Part shown: positions 17,315 to 27,144 of the stretch, piece by piece
How the letters are laid out: each line of letters starts with the position of its first letter
How positions within the stretch are numbered: the first letter of the stretch is position 1
Source of the DNA: an uncultured Psychroserpens sp.
GTDB lineage: Bacteria; Bacteroidota; Bacteroidia; Flavobacteriales; Flavobacteriaceae
NCBI RefSeq assembly: GCF_947500255.1
Contig: NZ_CANMRL010000002.1
Location: forward strand, 310,001-374,000
DNA length: 64,000 nucleotides
Reading direction: 5' to 3'
Notes under the pieces: model-generated
Seen by the model: only the letters and a program-made list of their open reading frames with translations
What the model was told of the DNA's origin: nothing
Database searches by the model: none
Translations under genes and position numbers: made by a program

Positions 17315-18919
17315 ATGAACAACTTTAAATACATACTGCTTTCCCTTTTAGTTATTTCTATGTTCTTTTCATGCGGAAATAGTACGAATTCAACAAAAGA
17401 CCATCTCGTATTTAGATATAATGAGCACAAAAACATTGGGTCTTTAGATCCGGCTTTTGCTAAAGACAATGCTGATATTTGGGCTATCAACCAGTTGTTT
17501 AATGGCTTGGTACAAATGGACGAAAATTTAAATGTTCAACCTTGTATTGCAAAAGATTGGACGATTTCCGACGATGCACTTACTTATACGTTTTCACTTC
17601 GAAATGATGTTACATTTCATCCTCATGAATTATTTGGTAAAGATTCTACACGAACCGTAACCGCTAATGATTTTGAATATAGTTTATTTAGATTATGCGA
17701 CAGTAAAACGGCTTCTCCAGGTAGTTGGGTGGTTAATAACCTCTGGGATATTGAAGCAAAAAATGATTCTCTGAGAATTATTTTAAAATCTCCAGACCCT
17801 TCTTTCATTGGAAAGCTTACAATGAAGTACTGCTCTGTTGTACCAAAAGAAATTGTAACCTACTACAATAGTGATTTTAGAGCTAACCCAATAGGTACAG
17901 GTCCATTTAAACTAAAACGTTGGGAAGAAAATTTAAAACTCGTTTTCCGAAGAAATGATCAGTATTTTGAAACAGACACCAATGGAGATCAATTACCATA
18001 TTTGGAAGCTGTTGCAATAACCTTTTTACCAGATAAGCAGAGTGAATTTCTACAATTTGCTCAAGGAAACATTGATTTTGTGTCTGGGTTGGATGCCTCA
18101 TATAAGGATGAGATTTTAACTGCAAGCGGTAATTTACGTGATAGCTACGAAACAGATGTGAATATGATTCGGGGACCATATTTAAATACCGAATATTTGG
18201 CATTTTTTATGGATTCTGAAATCCCCGAAATGCAATCACAAACCTTACGTCAAGCCATAAATTATGGATTCGACAAACAAAAGATGATGACCTATTTACG
18301 CAATGGTATTGGTATTCCTGCTCATGGTGGTTTTATTCCAAAAGGTTTACCAGGATATAGTGAAACTATAGGATTTGATTATCAACCTGAAAAAGCAAAG
18401 CAATTGGTACAGCAATTTAAAACAGATACTGGAATCAATACCCCAGAAATTACAATTACAACAACTAGTAATTATTTAAGCTTTTGTGAATACATACAGC
18501 GAGAGCTGCAAAAAATTGGAATAATAGTTAATGTAGATGTCGTACCAGCTGCAACATTAAAAGATGCAAAGGCTAATGGTAAATTAGATATGTTTAGAGC
18601 GAGTTGGGTTGCCGATTATCCTGATGCTGAAAATTATTTATCTCTCTATTCAAGTAAGAATTTTGCGCCTAATGGTCCAAACTATACACATTTTACAAGT
18701 AAAACATTTGATGAATGGTACCAAAGTGCTTTTACTATCACAGATCCCAAAGTGCGTGAAACATTGTATACTAAAATGGACAGTTTAGTGATGGCTAATA
18801 CACCTATTGTCCCTTTGTTTTATGATGAAGTGGTAAGGTTTACAAGGAAAAATGTAACTGGATTAGGAATAAATCCAATTAATTTACTAGACCTAAAACG
18901 CGTTAGAAAAAATAAATAG
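17315..18919 (+). CDS. ABC substrate-binding lipoprotein, peptide/Opp type (SBP family 5)
   Basis: A 534-residue lipoprotein with lipobox SMFFSCG (Cys20). The mature protein matches the OppA/DppA class: SLDPAFAKDNADIWAINQLF near the start, LNVQPCIAKDWTISDD, and the conserved NPIGTGPFKLKRWE, followed by the FLPDKQSEFLQFAQGNID lobe. Proteins of this class capture oligopeptides or similar solutes for import. No Opp-type permease pair is present; the two upstream genes look like an ABC ATPase and an unfamiliar membrane protein. Convergent neighbour 6 nt away. Confidence 0.9.
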   Translation: MNNFKYILLSLLVISMFFSCGNSTNSTKDHLVFRYNEHKNIGSLDPAFAKDNADIWAINQLFNGLVQMDENLNVQPCIAKDWTISDDALTYTFSLRNDVTFHPHELFGKDSTRTVTANDFEYSLFRLCDSKTASPGSWVVNNLWDIEAKNDSLRIILKSPDPSFIGKLTMKYCSVVPKEIVTYYNSDFRANPIGTGPFKLKRWEENLKLVFRRNDQYFETDTNGDQLPYLEAVAITFLPDKQSEFLQFAQGNIDFVSGLDASYKDEILTASGNLRDSYETDVNMIRGPYLNTEYLAFFMDSEIPEMQSQTLRQAINYGFDKQKMMTYLRNGIGIPAHGGFIPKGLPGYSETIGFDYQPEKAKQLVQQFKTDTGINTPEITITTTSNYLSFCEYIQRELQKIGIIVNVDVVPAATLKDAKANGKLDMFRASWVADYPDAENYLSLYSSKNFAPNGPNYTHFTSKTFDEWYQSAFTITDPKVRETLYTKMDSLVMANTPIVPLFYDEVVRFTRKNVTGLGINPINLLDLKRVRKNK

Positions 18920-18924
18920 GGCTA

Positions 18925-19257
18925 TTATATATTATCTGAATTTTTACCGATATCCTGAATTTCATTCGTGTCGATAACAACATTTTTTTTCCAGGCTTTC
19001 TTCAAAATCGAATATAAAAGATACACAGCGCCAAGTGCTATTGGTAAAGCTATTATTGTCAATAATAATGTATTCTCCCAGTCAATACCTAATCCAAAAA
19101 CCTCATCAGCAATCCCTAAAAGGACACCACCAATCAATGCAGCCACATAATAAGATACAACACCTAGAATTGCAAAAACCCACTTGTTTTGATTGTGCTC
19201 TTCTGCTAATCTAAAAAAACTTCTTCCAATGAATATTATGAGTAGAATTTCTAGCAT
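18925..19257 (-). CDS. small membrane protein of unknown function
   Basis: A 110-residue protein with three hydrophobic segments (residues about 1-15, 25-50 and 62-85) and a charged C-terminal tail (KKAWKKNVVIDTNE). The first helix runs into a RSFFRLAEEHNQNKW stretch seen in a Flavobacteriaceae membrane family of unknown role. It lies in a tight convergent arrangement with the binding-protein gene. No function can be read from it. Confidence 0.7.
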   Translation of the reverse strand: MLEILLIIFIGRSFFRLAEEHNQNKWVFAILGVVSYYVAALIGGVLLGIADEVFGLGIDWENTLLLTIIALPIALGAVYLLYSILKKAWKKNVVIDTNEIQDIGKNSDNI

Positions 19258-19305
19258 GGTTTTATTTAAATTAATGGTTAGTACACCAAAACTAAGGAAA
19301 TAAAC

Positions 19306-20205
19306 CTAATTTATTGTGAAATAATAAATATCATCTTCACCTTTTCCTTTAGGTCGTCGTGATGAGAAGTAACCTTCGGTCTTACTATCATTAATGACAT
19401 AGCAAAAATCATCACTTCTGCTATTGATAGGTTTTGGTAATAATTGAGGTTCTTCGGTTTCTGGATCTCCTTTCAGATTATAGCTGTAGATATCCAATCC
19501 GCCAACACCGCCAACACGATCTGATGCAAAGTATAATACATTATCCTTGCTCACAAATGGAAACATATCTTTGCGTGGTGAATTGATCTTTTTGCCTAAA
19601 TTTTCAACCTCTCCATATTTACCATCACCTAATATTTTCACTTTAAAAAGATCAGTTTGTCCGTGAGCTCCATGTGCATTTGATGTGAAATATATTGTAG
19701 ATCCATCTGGACTTAATACTGCATGTCCATAATTATATTTTGGATCACAAAATGGCAAGGGTTCAAAATTTGTCCAACCGCGACCTTCTATATATTCACC
19801 ACGTTGAATATTTAGATTAATTGATTTTAATTTTCGTTTATACGATTTACCACGTTTCATAAAATTTGTCGTGATATACATATACTTACCATCAGGACTA
19901 AAACCTGCACTTGAGGTATTAAAAACAAAATCTTCAGATTTAATAAACTGTTTAGAGTTGATGATTTCACCATCTTTAGTTTTTTCGGCTTCAAACATTG
20001 TATAGATTAATCGCTTGTCGTGATCTCGTCTTGCTCTATTTCTGTTATCAAGCATGTAAGAGGTATAATATACCTTATCGCCTTTATAAAAAACGACACC
20101 ATATTGACTTTTGTCGTCATTAATCTTTAGGTTTTTAATTGTGTAGGTTTGGGCAAACCCGAAATTAATTGTCAATACTAAAATGATACTGCAAATAAAC
20201 TTCAT
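19306..20205 (-). CDS. exported PD40/TolB-like beta-propeller protein
   Basis: A 299-residue secreted protein. The start at 20205 opens into a signal peptide ending NFGFAQ; the frame extends to 20238, but that would overlap the GlmU-family gene and precede the export signal. Repeated PD40 blades are visible: SAGFSPDGKYMYITTNF, AVLSPDGSTIYFTSNA and FVSKDNVLYFASDR. The end, NDSKTEGYFSSRRPKGKGEDD, is typical of OmpA-linked propellers, but no OmpA domain follows. Such propellers bind proteins or peptidoglycan-associated partners in the periplasm. It lies 17 nt after the GlmU-family gene and is likely co-transcribed with it. Confidence 0.83.
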   Translation of the reverse strand: MKFICSIILVLTINFGFAQTYTIKNLKINDDKSQYGVVFYKGDKVYYTSYMLDNRNRARRDHDKRLIYTMFEAEKTKDGEIINSKQFIKSEDFVFNTSSAGFSPDGKYMYITTNFMKRGKSYKRKLKSINLNIQRGEYIEGRGWTNFEPLPFCDPKYNYGHAVLSPDGSTIYFTSNAHGAHGQTDLFKVKILGDGKYGEVENLGKKINSPRKDMFPFVSKDNVLYFASDRVGGVGGLDIYSYNLKGDPETEEPQLLPKPINSRSDDFCYVINDSKTEGYFSSRRPKGKGEDDIYYFTIN

Positions 20206-20222
20206 GTTTCTATAATTTAATA

Positions 20223-21398
20223 TTAGCTTTTTCTCCATTTTTTTGTCTCTTCAAAAACATGCTCCAAAATGGCTTTATCAACTTCGGAAAAATCAATGTT
20301 TCTCCGTTTCATTACAACTTCAGCTACTTCAAACGCCTTTTTGGTCACATATGTTGTAAAACCAGAATGTCCTCCCCATGAAAAACTAGGAATGAAATTT
20401 CTTGGAAATCCGCTTCCGAAGATATTAGCACTTACTCCAACAACTGTACCAGTATTAAACATGGTATTGATTCCACATTTACTATGATCACCCATCATAA
20501 GTCCACAAAACTGCAATCCTGTTCTTGCAAAACCTTCTGTTTGATAATCCCAAAGTCTTACTTCGGCATAGTTATTCTTTAAATTTGAGTTATTAGTATC
20601 TGCACCGAGATTACACCATTCGCCTAGCACGGAATTACCCAAGAATCCATCATGACCTTTATTTGAATATCCAAAAATAACTGAGTTATTAACTTCACCA
20701 CCTACTTTACTATGAGGTCCAACAGTGGTAGGTCCGTAAATCTTAGCACCTAACTTTACAGTAGCATGATCACATAAAGCGAAAGGGCCTCTAATGATAC
20801 TACCTTCCATAATTTCGGCATCTTTGCCAATATAAATAGGACCAGAATTAGCATTTAAGGTTACATATTCAAGTTTGGCTCCTTCTTCAATAAAAACATT
20901 TTGTGTTCCAAGAACTTGATTAGAACTTGGTATGGGTTGTGATTGACGATCTCGTGTTAACAAATCAAAATCGGCTTGAATAGCATCACCATTAGTAGCA
21001 AAAATATCCCAAGTATGTTCAATTTTCAAAACAGGCTCATCATACTCTATAGCTTCATAAGTTTCAAAATTAATTTCATCTTGAGTATTTTTTGAAAAAA
21101 ACGCGATAACATCCTCATTTTGAAATACAGCTTGATTCTCTTCTAAACCTTTAATAATAGCCACCAATTCTTTATTAGGTAAATAGGATGCATTTATCAT
21201 GACATTTTCATCCATTTCAACCATTGGATATTTTTCAGACAAATACTCTTCGGTTAAGGTTGTGATGGTAAAGCCTAAATGTTTTTCCCATTTTTCTCTA
21301 ATGGTAAGTATACCTACTCTAATGTCGGCTACTGGCCTTGTGAAAGTAAAAGGCAATAAATTAGGACGTGATGGACCATCAAAAAGAATATAATTCAT
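20223..21398 (-). CDS. GlmU-family putative sugar nucleotidyltransferase
   Basis: A 391-residue cytoplasmic protein. The first ~180 residues (LFDGPSRPNLLPFTFTRPV) resemble the truncated nucleotidyltransferase half of GlmU-like proteins of Bacteroidetes. Residues about 190-350 are a left-handed beta-helix (hexapeptide repeats: IYIGKDAEIMEGSIIRGP, KIYGPTTVGPHSKVG, NSVIFGYSNKGHDG). The canonical LAAGxGTRM pyrophosphorylase loop is absent at the N-terminus, so activity on UDP-GlcNAc precursors is uncertain. It probably belongs to an envelope-sugar pathway. Own start at 21398 (ATG). Confidence 0.8.
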   Translation of the reverse strand: MNYILFDGPSRPNLLPFTFTRPVADIRVGILTIREKWEKHLGFTITTLTEEYLSEKYPMVEMDENVMINASYLPNKELVAIIKGLEENQAVFQNEDVIAFFSKNTQDEINFETYEAIEYDEPVLKIEHTWDIFATNGDAIQADFDLLTRDRQSQPIPSSNQVLGTQNVFIEEGAKLEYVTLNANSGPIYIGKDAEIMEGSIIRGPFALCDHATVKLGAKIYGPTTVGPHSKVGGEVNNSVIFGYSNKGHDGFLGNSVLGEWCNLGADTNNSNLKNNYAEVRLWDYQTEGFARTGLQFCGLMMGDHSKCGINTMFNTGTVVGVSANIFGSGFPRNFIPSFSWGGHSGFTTYVTKKAFEVAEVVMKRRNIDFSEVDKAILEHVFEETKKWRKS

Positions 21399-21443
21399 GA
21401 TAACTAGTAGTTAGATGTTAAAAGTAAATCAATTATATAAAAC

Positions 21444-21475
21444 AAAAAAGCCTTCGGGACAAATCCTGAAGGCTT
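21444..21475 (-). terminator. intrinsic terminator of rpmE type B
   Basis: AAGCCTTC (21448-21455) pairs with GAAGGCTT (21468-21475), continued by GGA/TCC around a CAAA loop with one mismatch. On the minus strand it is followed by a U-run (A-run 21444-21449). It lies 21 nt past the L31 stop. Confidence 0.82.
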
Positions 21476-21496
21476 ACTATATCATATAGCTTAAGC

Positions 21497-21748
21497 TTAT
21501 TTTTTAAACTTAGCGTATTTGTTTTTAAACTTATCAATACGTCCTGCTGTATCTACTAATTTAGACTTACCAGTATAATATGGGTGAGACGTTCTAGAAA
21601 TTTCCAATTTAATTACTGGATACTCAACACCATCAACTTCAATTGTTTCACTAGTCTCAGCAGTAGATTTAGTTAAAAACACGTCATCATTAGACATATC
21701 TTTGAATGCTACTAATCTATAATTTTCTGGATGTATTCCTTTTTTCAT
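21497..21748 (-). CDS. rpmE2: 50S ribosomal protein L31, type B
   Basis: An 83-residue ribosomal protein starting MKKGIHPENYRLVAFKD and containing ISRTSHPYYTGKSKLVDTAGRIDKF. It has no cysteine at all, so it lacks the CxxC zinc site of type A L31; this is the zinc-independent type B form. It has a -7 element upstream at 21786-21793 and a terminator downstream, so it is a single-gene unit. Confidence 0.96.
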   Translation of the reverse strand: MKKGIHPENYRLVAFKDMSNDDVFLTKSTAETSETIEVDGVEYPVIKLEISRTSHPYYTGKSKLVDTAGRIDKFKNKYAKFKK

Positions 21749-21785
21749 CTCTTTAAACTTTAAAATCCTTACTATTTTGGAGGTG

Positions 21786-21793
21786 CAAATTTA
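21786..21793 (-). promoter_or_regulatory. -7 element of rpmE type B
   Basis: On the minus strand TAAATTTG followed by C, 38 nt upstream of the L31 ATG. The -33 region is not an exact TTTG. No zinc-uptake-regulator (Zur) type palindrome is obvious around it. Confidence 0.55.
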
Positions 21794-21909
21794 AGTAATT
21801 TTTGTAAATTACCAATAATTTATTTCTTTTTTTATTTCGTAGATATTTGTAACAAATATAAACATATAGATACTAACTAACATAATCACTAAATAATCAA
21901 CTAACAATT

Positions 21910-22443
21910 ATGGAAAAATCAATTAAATCGTCATCGATTAACTATGGCATATACTTAGCTTTAGCCCTTGTTTTATACACTGTTTTATGCTATGTCATTA
22001 ATGTGGAAATGGTAGTCAATTTTTGGATAAATATTCTAGTTATTCCATTGACAATTATAGCAGTAGGTGTTATTTCTAGTGCAAAAGCAAAAAGTATATT
22101 AGGAGGATTTATGTCGTTCAAACAAGCGTTTACCGCTTATTTCATTCCTATTGCCATAGCAGTAACTATTAGTACAATTACGACAGTTATTCTTTATAAT
22201 TACATCGATCCTGATACTGCAGATTACATAAAAGAAATGGTAATAACTAAAACTAGAGATTTCATGGAAGGTTTCGGAGCACCACAGAGTGATATCAACG
22301 AAGCTATAGCAGAAATGGAAGGTCAAGACATGTTTGCACCTGCAACACAATTAAGATCTTTAGCGCAAAGTTTAGTATTCTTCATTGTTATAGGATTAAT
22401 TGTGTCTTTAATCATGAAGAAAAAAGACCCTAATGAAGCTTAA
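21910..22443 (+). CDS. DUF4199 family membrane protein
   Basis: A 177-residue inner-membrane protein with four hydrophobic helices (residues about 12-32, 36-54, 73-95 and 150-170). Features recalled for DUF4199 are the N-terminal SINYGIYLALALVLYT, the amphipathic SILGGFMSFKQAFTAYF loop and the ITTVILYNYIDPD segment. The function is not known. It is followed at 43 nt by the glycosyltransferase gene, a neighbourhood I recall from other Flavobacteriaceae, but no role is inferred from that. Confidence 0.85.
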   Translation: MEKSIKSSSINYGIYLALALVLYTVLCYVINVEMVVNFWINILVIPLTIIAVGVISSAKAKSILGGFMSFKQAFTAYFIPIAIAVTISTITTVILYNYIDPDTADYIKEMVITKTRDFMEGFGAPQSDINEAIAEMEGQDMFAPATQLRSLAQSLVFFIVIGLIVSLIMKKKDPNEA

Positions 22444-22486
22444 ATAATTTCAGTATTTTTGAACTTTAAACATTCAAAATCACTAC

Positions 22487-23434
22487 ATGAACATATCAGT
22501 AGTCATACCACTACTTAATGAGCAAGAGTCATTAACCGAATTACACGATTGGATTGCAAAAGTCATGCAATCCAATCGTTTTTCTTATGAAATCATTTTT
22601 ATAGATGATGGTAGCACAGATGAATCTTGGTCAACTATTATGCAATTATCTCAAAAAGACAGCAATGTTAAAGGGATACGTTTTTTAAAAAACTTCGGAA
22701 AATCACAAGCACTCCATGCTGGATTTGCTAAAGCAGAAGGTGACGTTGTAATTACAATGGATGCAGATTTACAAGATAATCCTGAAGAAATTCCGGAACT
22801 ATACAATATGATCGTTGTCGAGAAATTTGATTTGGTATCTGGATGGAAAAAGAAACGCTATGATTCTGTAATTGCAAAAAACCTTCCTTCTAAGTTATTC
22901 AATTGGGCTGCTCGAAGAACCTCTGGTGTTAAACTTAACGATTTTAATTGCGGACTTAAAGCTTACAATAAAAATGTTGTTAAAAACATTGATGTCAATG
23001 GTGAAATGCATCGTTACATTCCTGTACTAGCCAAAAATGCTGGATTTACTAATATAGGCGAAAAAATTGTGCAACATCAAGCCAGAAAATACGGAGAGAC
23101 TAAATTTGGTATGGATCGTTTTATTAATGGTTTTTTAGACTTAATAACCATTTGGTTTTTATCCCGCTTTGGAAAACGCCCAATGCACCTGTTTGGAGCT
23201 TTAGGTGTTATTATGTTTGGGATAGGGTTTGTTTTTGCGTTTTACTTAGGAATTGATAAGCTATTCTTAAATCCTACAGGACGATTAATTACAGATCGTC
23301 CACAATTTTACATTGCACTCACCACAATGATTCTTGGTTCTCAATTTTTCGTAGCTGGATTTTTAGGCGAATTGATCTTGCGTTCTAAAAGAGATAGAAG
23401 TCGCTATTTGATAAAACAAGAACTTAATTTTTAA
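22487..23434 (+). CDS. GT2 family glycosyltransferase, membrane-anchored (DPM1/GtrB-like)
   Basis: A 315-residue enzyme. The GT-A catalytic domain has VVIPLLNEQESLTEL at the start, IIFIDDGSTDES and the metal-binding MDADLQDNPEEI. The acceptor region contains FNWAARRTSGVKLNDFNCG and RKYGETKFG. Two C-terminal membrane helices (residues about 230-255 and 265-290) place it with GtrB/ArnC-type transferases that move a sugar from a nucleotide to polyprenyl phosphate. The sugar is unknown. It follows the DUF4199 gene in the same direction. Confidence 0.9.
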   Translation: MNISVVIPLLNEQESLTELHDWIAKVMQSNRFSYEIIFIDDGSTDESWSTIMQLSQKDSNVKGIRFLKNFGKSQALHAGFAKAEGDVVITMDADLQDNPEEIPELYNMIVVEKFDLVSGWKKKRYDSVIAKNLPSKLFNWAARRTSGVKLNDFNCGLKAYNKNVVKNIDVNGEMHRYIPVLAKNAGFTNIGEKIVQHQARKYGETKFGMDRFINGFLDLITIWFLSRFGKRPMHLFGALGVIMFGIGFVFAFYLGIDKLFLNPTGRLITDRPQFYIALTTMILGSQFFVAGFLGELILRSKRDRSRYLIKQELNF

Positions 23435-23484
23435 CACTAGCCCAAATTATCGAAACCTTAGTCATTCAAAATTATTGAATTACG

Positions 23485-23492
23485 TATTTTTG
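23485..23492 (+). promoter_or_regulatory. -7 element of the phosphosugar mutase gene
   Basis: TATTTTTG followed by C, 17 nt upstream of the mutase ATG. No clear TTTG is seen in the -33 region. It probably starts the two-gene unit of mutase and ABC exporter. Confidence 0.5.
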
Positions 23493-23509
23493 CAGCATAA
23501 TTAATACAC

Positions 23510-25240
23510 ATGATACATATTGAACCTCAACTATTAGAACGTGTCAACACATGGTTAACACCAACTTTTGATCAAGAGACTCAAAATTTTATAAAAGATT
23601 TAATAGCTAATAACCCAACCGAATTAAAAGAGAGCTTCTACAAAGATCTCGAATTTGGAACTGGCGGAATGCGAGGCGTCATGGGAATTGGCACCAACCG
23701 TATAAATAAATTCACTCTTGGTAAAAACACGCAAGGGCTGAGCAATTATCTTAAATCGCAATTCCCTTCTGAAACGTTAAAGGTTGCTATAGCTTACGAT
23801 TGCAGGCATAATAGTAAATCATTAGCAAAAGTTGTAGCCGATGTATTTTCGGCAAACGGAATACACGTTTATCTTTTTGAGGATTTGCGTCCAACACCTG
23901 AATTATCGTTTGCACTCAAACATCTAGGTTGCCATTGTGGAATTGTATTAACTGCATCTCATAATCCTCCAGAGTATAATGGTTACAAGGTCTATTGGCA
24001 AGATGGCGGACAACTTGTTCCTCCTCAAGACGCTGAGATTATTGCCGAAATTAATCGTTTAGATTATGCCGAAATAAAATTTGAAGCTAATGACCAAAAT
24101 ATTGAATATATAGGAAAAGCTGTTGATGATGTATTTATTGATAATGCTGTCAAGAATGGTAGTTTTAGCACAACAAAAGAAGCGAAAGAACACTTAAATA
24201 TTGTCTTTACGTCTTTGCATGGCACATCTATTACTGCAATACCAGAAACTCTTGAACGCGCAGGATATACTAATGTTCATATCGTTGAAGAACAACGTGA
24301 ACCTAATGGTGATTTTCCAACAGTCAAATCTCCAAACCCTGAAGAACCTGAAGCCTTAAAAATGGCTATGCAACTCGCAGATAAAGTAGATGGCGATATT
24401 GTAGTAGGTACAGATCCTGATTGTGACCGTCTTGGTGTCGTTGTTAGAAATCTAGAAAATGAATTGGTGATTCTCAACGGAAATCAAACTATGATTTTAA
24501 TGACCAACTTCTTATTGAAACAATGGAGAGACTCTGGTCGTATAAATGGGAATCAGTTTGTGGGTTCAACAATTGTATCAACACCAATGATGTCTGTTTT
24601 AACCAACGCCTATGGTGTCGAATGTAAAATTGGACTTACAGGTTTTAAATGGATAGCAAAAATGATCAAAGACTTCCCTGATGTTGATTTTATTGGTGGT
24701 GGTGAAGAAAGTTTTGGATTCATGGTAGGCGATTTTGTGAGAGACAAGGATGCTGTAACATCAACCCTCTTAGCTTGTGAAATTGCGGCTCAGGCAAAAG
24801 CCAAAGGGATTAGTATGTATAAAGAACTAATCGACTTGTATATCGAACATGGGTTTTACAAAGAACGTTTAGTATCATTCACTAAAAAAGGAATTGAAGG
24901 TGCACAAGAGATTAAACAAATGATGATCGATGCACGTCAAAATCCGTTAAAAGAGGTTAATGGTTCAAAAGTAGTACGTATTGAAGACTACCAATTGTCA
25001 ACTATTAAACACATAAGTACTGGAGAAGAAACTGCTCTTGACATTCCTAAATCTAATGTGCTTATTTATTATACCGAAGACGGTAGTAAGATTGCGTTGC
25101 GCCCAAGTGGAACAGAACCTAAGATAAAATTCTATATTAGTGTCAATACAAACTTAGACAATATGGCAGCATTTAAGGCTACGGAACAAAAGTTGGAAGC
25201 TCGTATTGATGCCATCTTAAAAGATATGAAACTCAGTTAA
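23510..25240 (+). CDS. phospho-sugar mutase (PGM/PMM superfamily)
   Basis: A 576-residue cytoplasmic enzyme interconverting hexose 1- and 6-phosphates. All four motifs are intact: [15 protein letters not shown] near the start; the phosphoserine loop [13 protein letters not shown]; the metal loop [10 protein letters not shown]; and the sugar loop [13 protein letters not shown] with the C-terminal phosphate-binding [12 protein letters not shown]. The length fits the eukaryote/Bacteroidetes PGM2-like branch. The stop overlaps the ATG of the ABC exporter by 1 nt (TAATG), so translation is probably coupled. Confidence 0.94.
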   Translation: MIHIEPQLLERVNTWLTPTFDQETQNFIKDLIANNPTELKESFYKDLEFGTGGMRGVMGIGTNRINKFTLGKNTQGLSNYLKSQFPSETLKVAIAYDCRHNSKSLAKVVADVFSANGIHVYLFEDLRPTPELSFALKHLGCHCGIVLTASHNPPEYNGYKVYWQDGGQLVPPQDAEIIAEINRLDYAEIKFEANDQNIEYIGKAVDDVFIDNAVKNGSFSTTKEAKEHLNIVFTSLHGTSITAIPETLERAGYTNVHIVEEQREPNGDFPTVKSPNPEEPEALKMAMQLADKVDGDIVVGTDPDCDRLGVVVRNLENELVILNGNQTMILMTNFLLKQWRDSGRINGNQFVGSTIVSTPMMSVLTNAYGVECKIGLTGFKWIAKMIKDFPDVDFIGGGEESFGFMVGDFVRDKDAVTSTLLACEIAAQAKAKGISMYKELIDLYIEHGFYKERLVSFTKKGIEGAQEIKQMMIDARQNPLKEVNGSKVVRIEDYQLSTIKHISTGEETALDIPKSNVLIYYTEDGSKIALRPSGTEPKIKFYISVNTNLDNMAAFKATEQKLEARIDAILKDMKLS

Positions 25241-27078
25241 TGAATTATTTCAAACAAATATTAGGTTTTGCAAGACCATATAAAAAATTTGCAGCTCTAA
25301 ATATTATCTGTAATATTTTTTATGCCTTATTTAGTGCATTATCGTTTATAGCATTAATCCCAATGCTCGATGTGCTCTTTCCTACGGATCAACCTTGTGA
25401 AGAGCAAGAAGCAATTGTGAAACCTGTATGGACTGGCATCTCTAACACCATGGACTATTTTAAAGATTTCATGGCATATAGAGTTGATGGTTTTGCTCAA
25501 GATGACCCTTCAAAAGCTCTTCTTTTGGTTATATCCTTGGTCATTTTACTCTTTTTCTTGAAAAACATCTTTAATTATTTAGCGATGTATTTTATTACAT
25601 TTTTAAGAAATGGTGTTTTAAAAGATTTAAGAAATGCCATTTTTGATAAAATCACACAACTACCTATTGCTTTCTTTTCTGAAAAACGAAAAGGAGATAC
25701 TATGGCAAGAATTTCTAATGATGTACAGGAAATTCAAGGATCTTTCTTATCCATTTTAGAACTTATTGTTAGAGAGCCATTAACCATCATTTTTACTATT
25801 GTAATGATGCTTTTGATTAGTGCTAAACTAACACTCTTTGTGTTTGTTTTTATTCCAATTTCAGGGTTTATCATCTCTAGAATTGGTAAATCATTAAAAA
25901 AGAAATCTGACAGAGTTCAAAAAGAACAAGGGACTTTTCTATCTATTATAGAGGAAACCTTAGGTGGATTAAAAGTTATTAAAGGATTTAATGGAGAAAC
26001 CTCATTTTTAAATAAGTTTAAAGCTTCAACCACCCGTTTTTATCACTTTTCAAACAAATTATTAAATCGTCAAAACTTTGCTTCACCAACAAGTGAATTT
26101 TTAGGTATCACTGTTATTGCTATTTTATTATGGTATGGAGGAAGAATGGTACTCATAGATGGAACACTTGATGGAAGCTCATTTATTGCTTACATGGGAT
26201 TAGCTTATAACATCCTTACGCCTGCAAAAGCTATAAGTAAAGCGAGTTATAGTGTAAAGAAAGGAAATGCAGCAGCAGAGCGTGTTTTAGAAATACTTAA
26301 CACAACATCAACATTAGAAGATCGACCAGATGCTATCTATAAAAATGACTTTACCTCAGAAATTGCATTAAATAATATCTCGTTTAAATATGAAGAAGAT
26401 TTAGTTCTTAAAAATTTCTCCATTAAGGTTCCTAAAGGAAAAAGCGTTGCACTGGTTGGACAATCTGGAAGTGGAAAATCGACCATTGCTAATTTAGTTA
26501 CTCGTTTTTATGATGTAACCGATGGTAGTATCTCAATTGACGGAACAGATATTAAACACCTTACTAAACATTCGTTAAGAGGACTAATGGGATTAGTGAC
26601 ACAAGACTCTATATTATTTAATGATACTGTTAGAAATAATATTCTATTAGGAAAAGAAGATGCTACTGATGATGACATTATAGAAGCTCTAAAAATTGCT
26701 AATGCCTGGGAATTTGTTGAAAATCTAAAAGGTGGATTAGATTTTAATATTGGTGATTCTGGTGGTAAAATTTCTGGAGGACAAAAACAGCGCTTAAGTA
26801 TTGCTAGAGCTGTATTGAAAAATCCGCCTATTATGATTTTAGATGAAGCAACGTCTGCTCTTGATACTGAAAGTGAGCGTTTGGTTCAAAATGCTTTGGA
26901 GAACATGATGAAAAATAGAACATCAATCATTATAGCCCATAGATTATCTACTATTCAAAATGCCGACGAGATTATCGTAATGAATAAAGGTGAAATAGCC
27001 GAGCAAGGCACTCATGATGAGCTCATAGCGAAACAAGGAGTTTATAAGAAATTAGTTGATATGCAAAGTTTTGAATAA
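25240..27078 (+). CDS. MsbA-like ABC transporter (fused permease and ATPase)
   Basis: A 612-residue inner-membrane exporter half-transporter. Residues about 20-340 form the six-helix permease domain; the ATPase follows with Walker A VGQSGSGKST, Q-loop VTQDS, signature ISGGQKQRL, Walker B IMILDEATSALD and H-loop IIAHRLST, all intact. It dimerises to flip lipids or lipid-linked compounds; MsbA (lipid A core) is the nearest familiar example, but the substrate cannot be fixed from sequence. Coupled to the phosphosugar mutase gene, ending in a strong terminator at 27115-27144. Confidence 0.9.
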   Translation: MNYFKQILGFARPYKKFAALNIICNIFYALFSALSFIALIPMLDVLFPTDQPCEEQEAIVKPVWTGISNTMDYFKDFMAYRVDGFAQDDPSKALLLVISLVILLFFLKNIFNYLAMYFITFLRNGVLKDLRNAIFDKITQLPIAFFSEKRKGDTMARISNDVQEIQGSFLSILELIVREPLTIIFTIVMMLLISAKLTLFVFVFIPISGFIISRIGKSLKKKSDRVQKEQGTFLSIIEETLGGLKVIKGFNGETSFLNKFKASTTRFYHFSNKLLNRQNFASPTSEFLGITVIAILLWYGGRMVLIDGTLDGSSFIAYMGLAYNILTPAKAISKASYSVKKGNAAAERVLEILNTTSTLEDRPDAIYKNDFTSEIALNNISFKYEEDLVLKNFSIKVPKGKSVALVGQSGSGKSTIANLVTRFYDVTDGSISIDGTDIKHLTKHSLRGLMGLVTQDSILFNDTVRNNILLGKEDATDDDIIEALKIANAWEFVENLKGGLDFNIGDSGGKISGGQKQRLSIARAVLKNPPIMILDEATSALDTESERLVQNALENMMKNRTSIIIAHRLSTIQNADEIIVMNKGEIAEQGTHDELIAKQGVYKKLVDMQSFE

Positions 27079-27114
27079 GTAACAATTTCCAAAGAAAATA
27101 AAAACAAAAAACAG

Positions 27115-27144
27115 AAAAGGATGCAACATAAATTGCATCCTTTT
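27115..27144 (+). terminator. intrinsic terminator after the ABC exporter
   Basis: A perfect 12-bp stem, AAAAGGATGCAA (27115-27126) with TTGCATCCTTTT (27133-27144) and a 6-nt loop, ending in T-rich sequence 37 nt past the stop. Confidence 0.88.

Noticed and set aside
20206-20238. Upstream extension of the PD40 protein
   Set aside because: It overlaps the GlmU-family gene and precedes a clear signal peptide at 20205.
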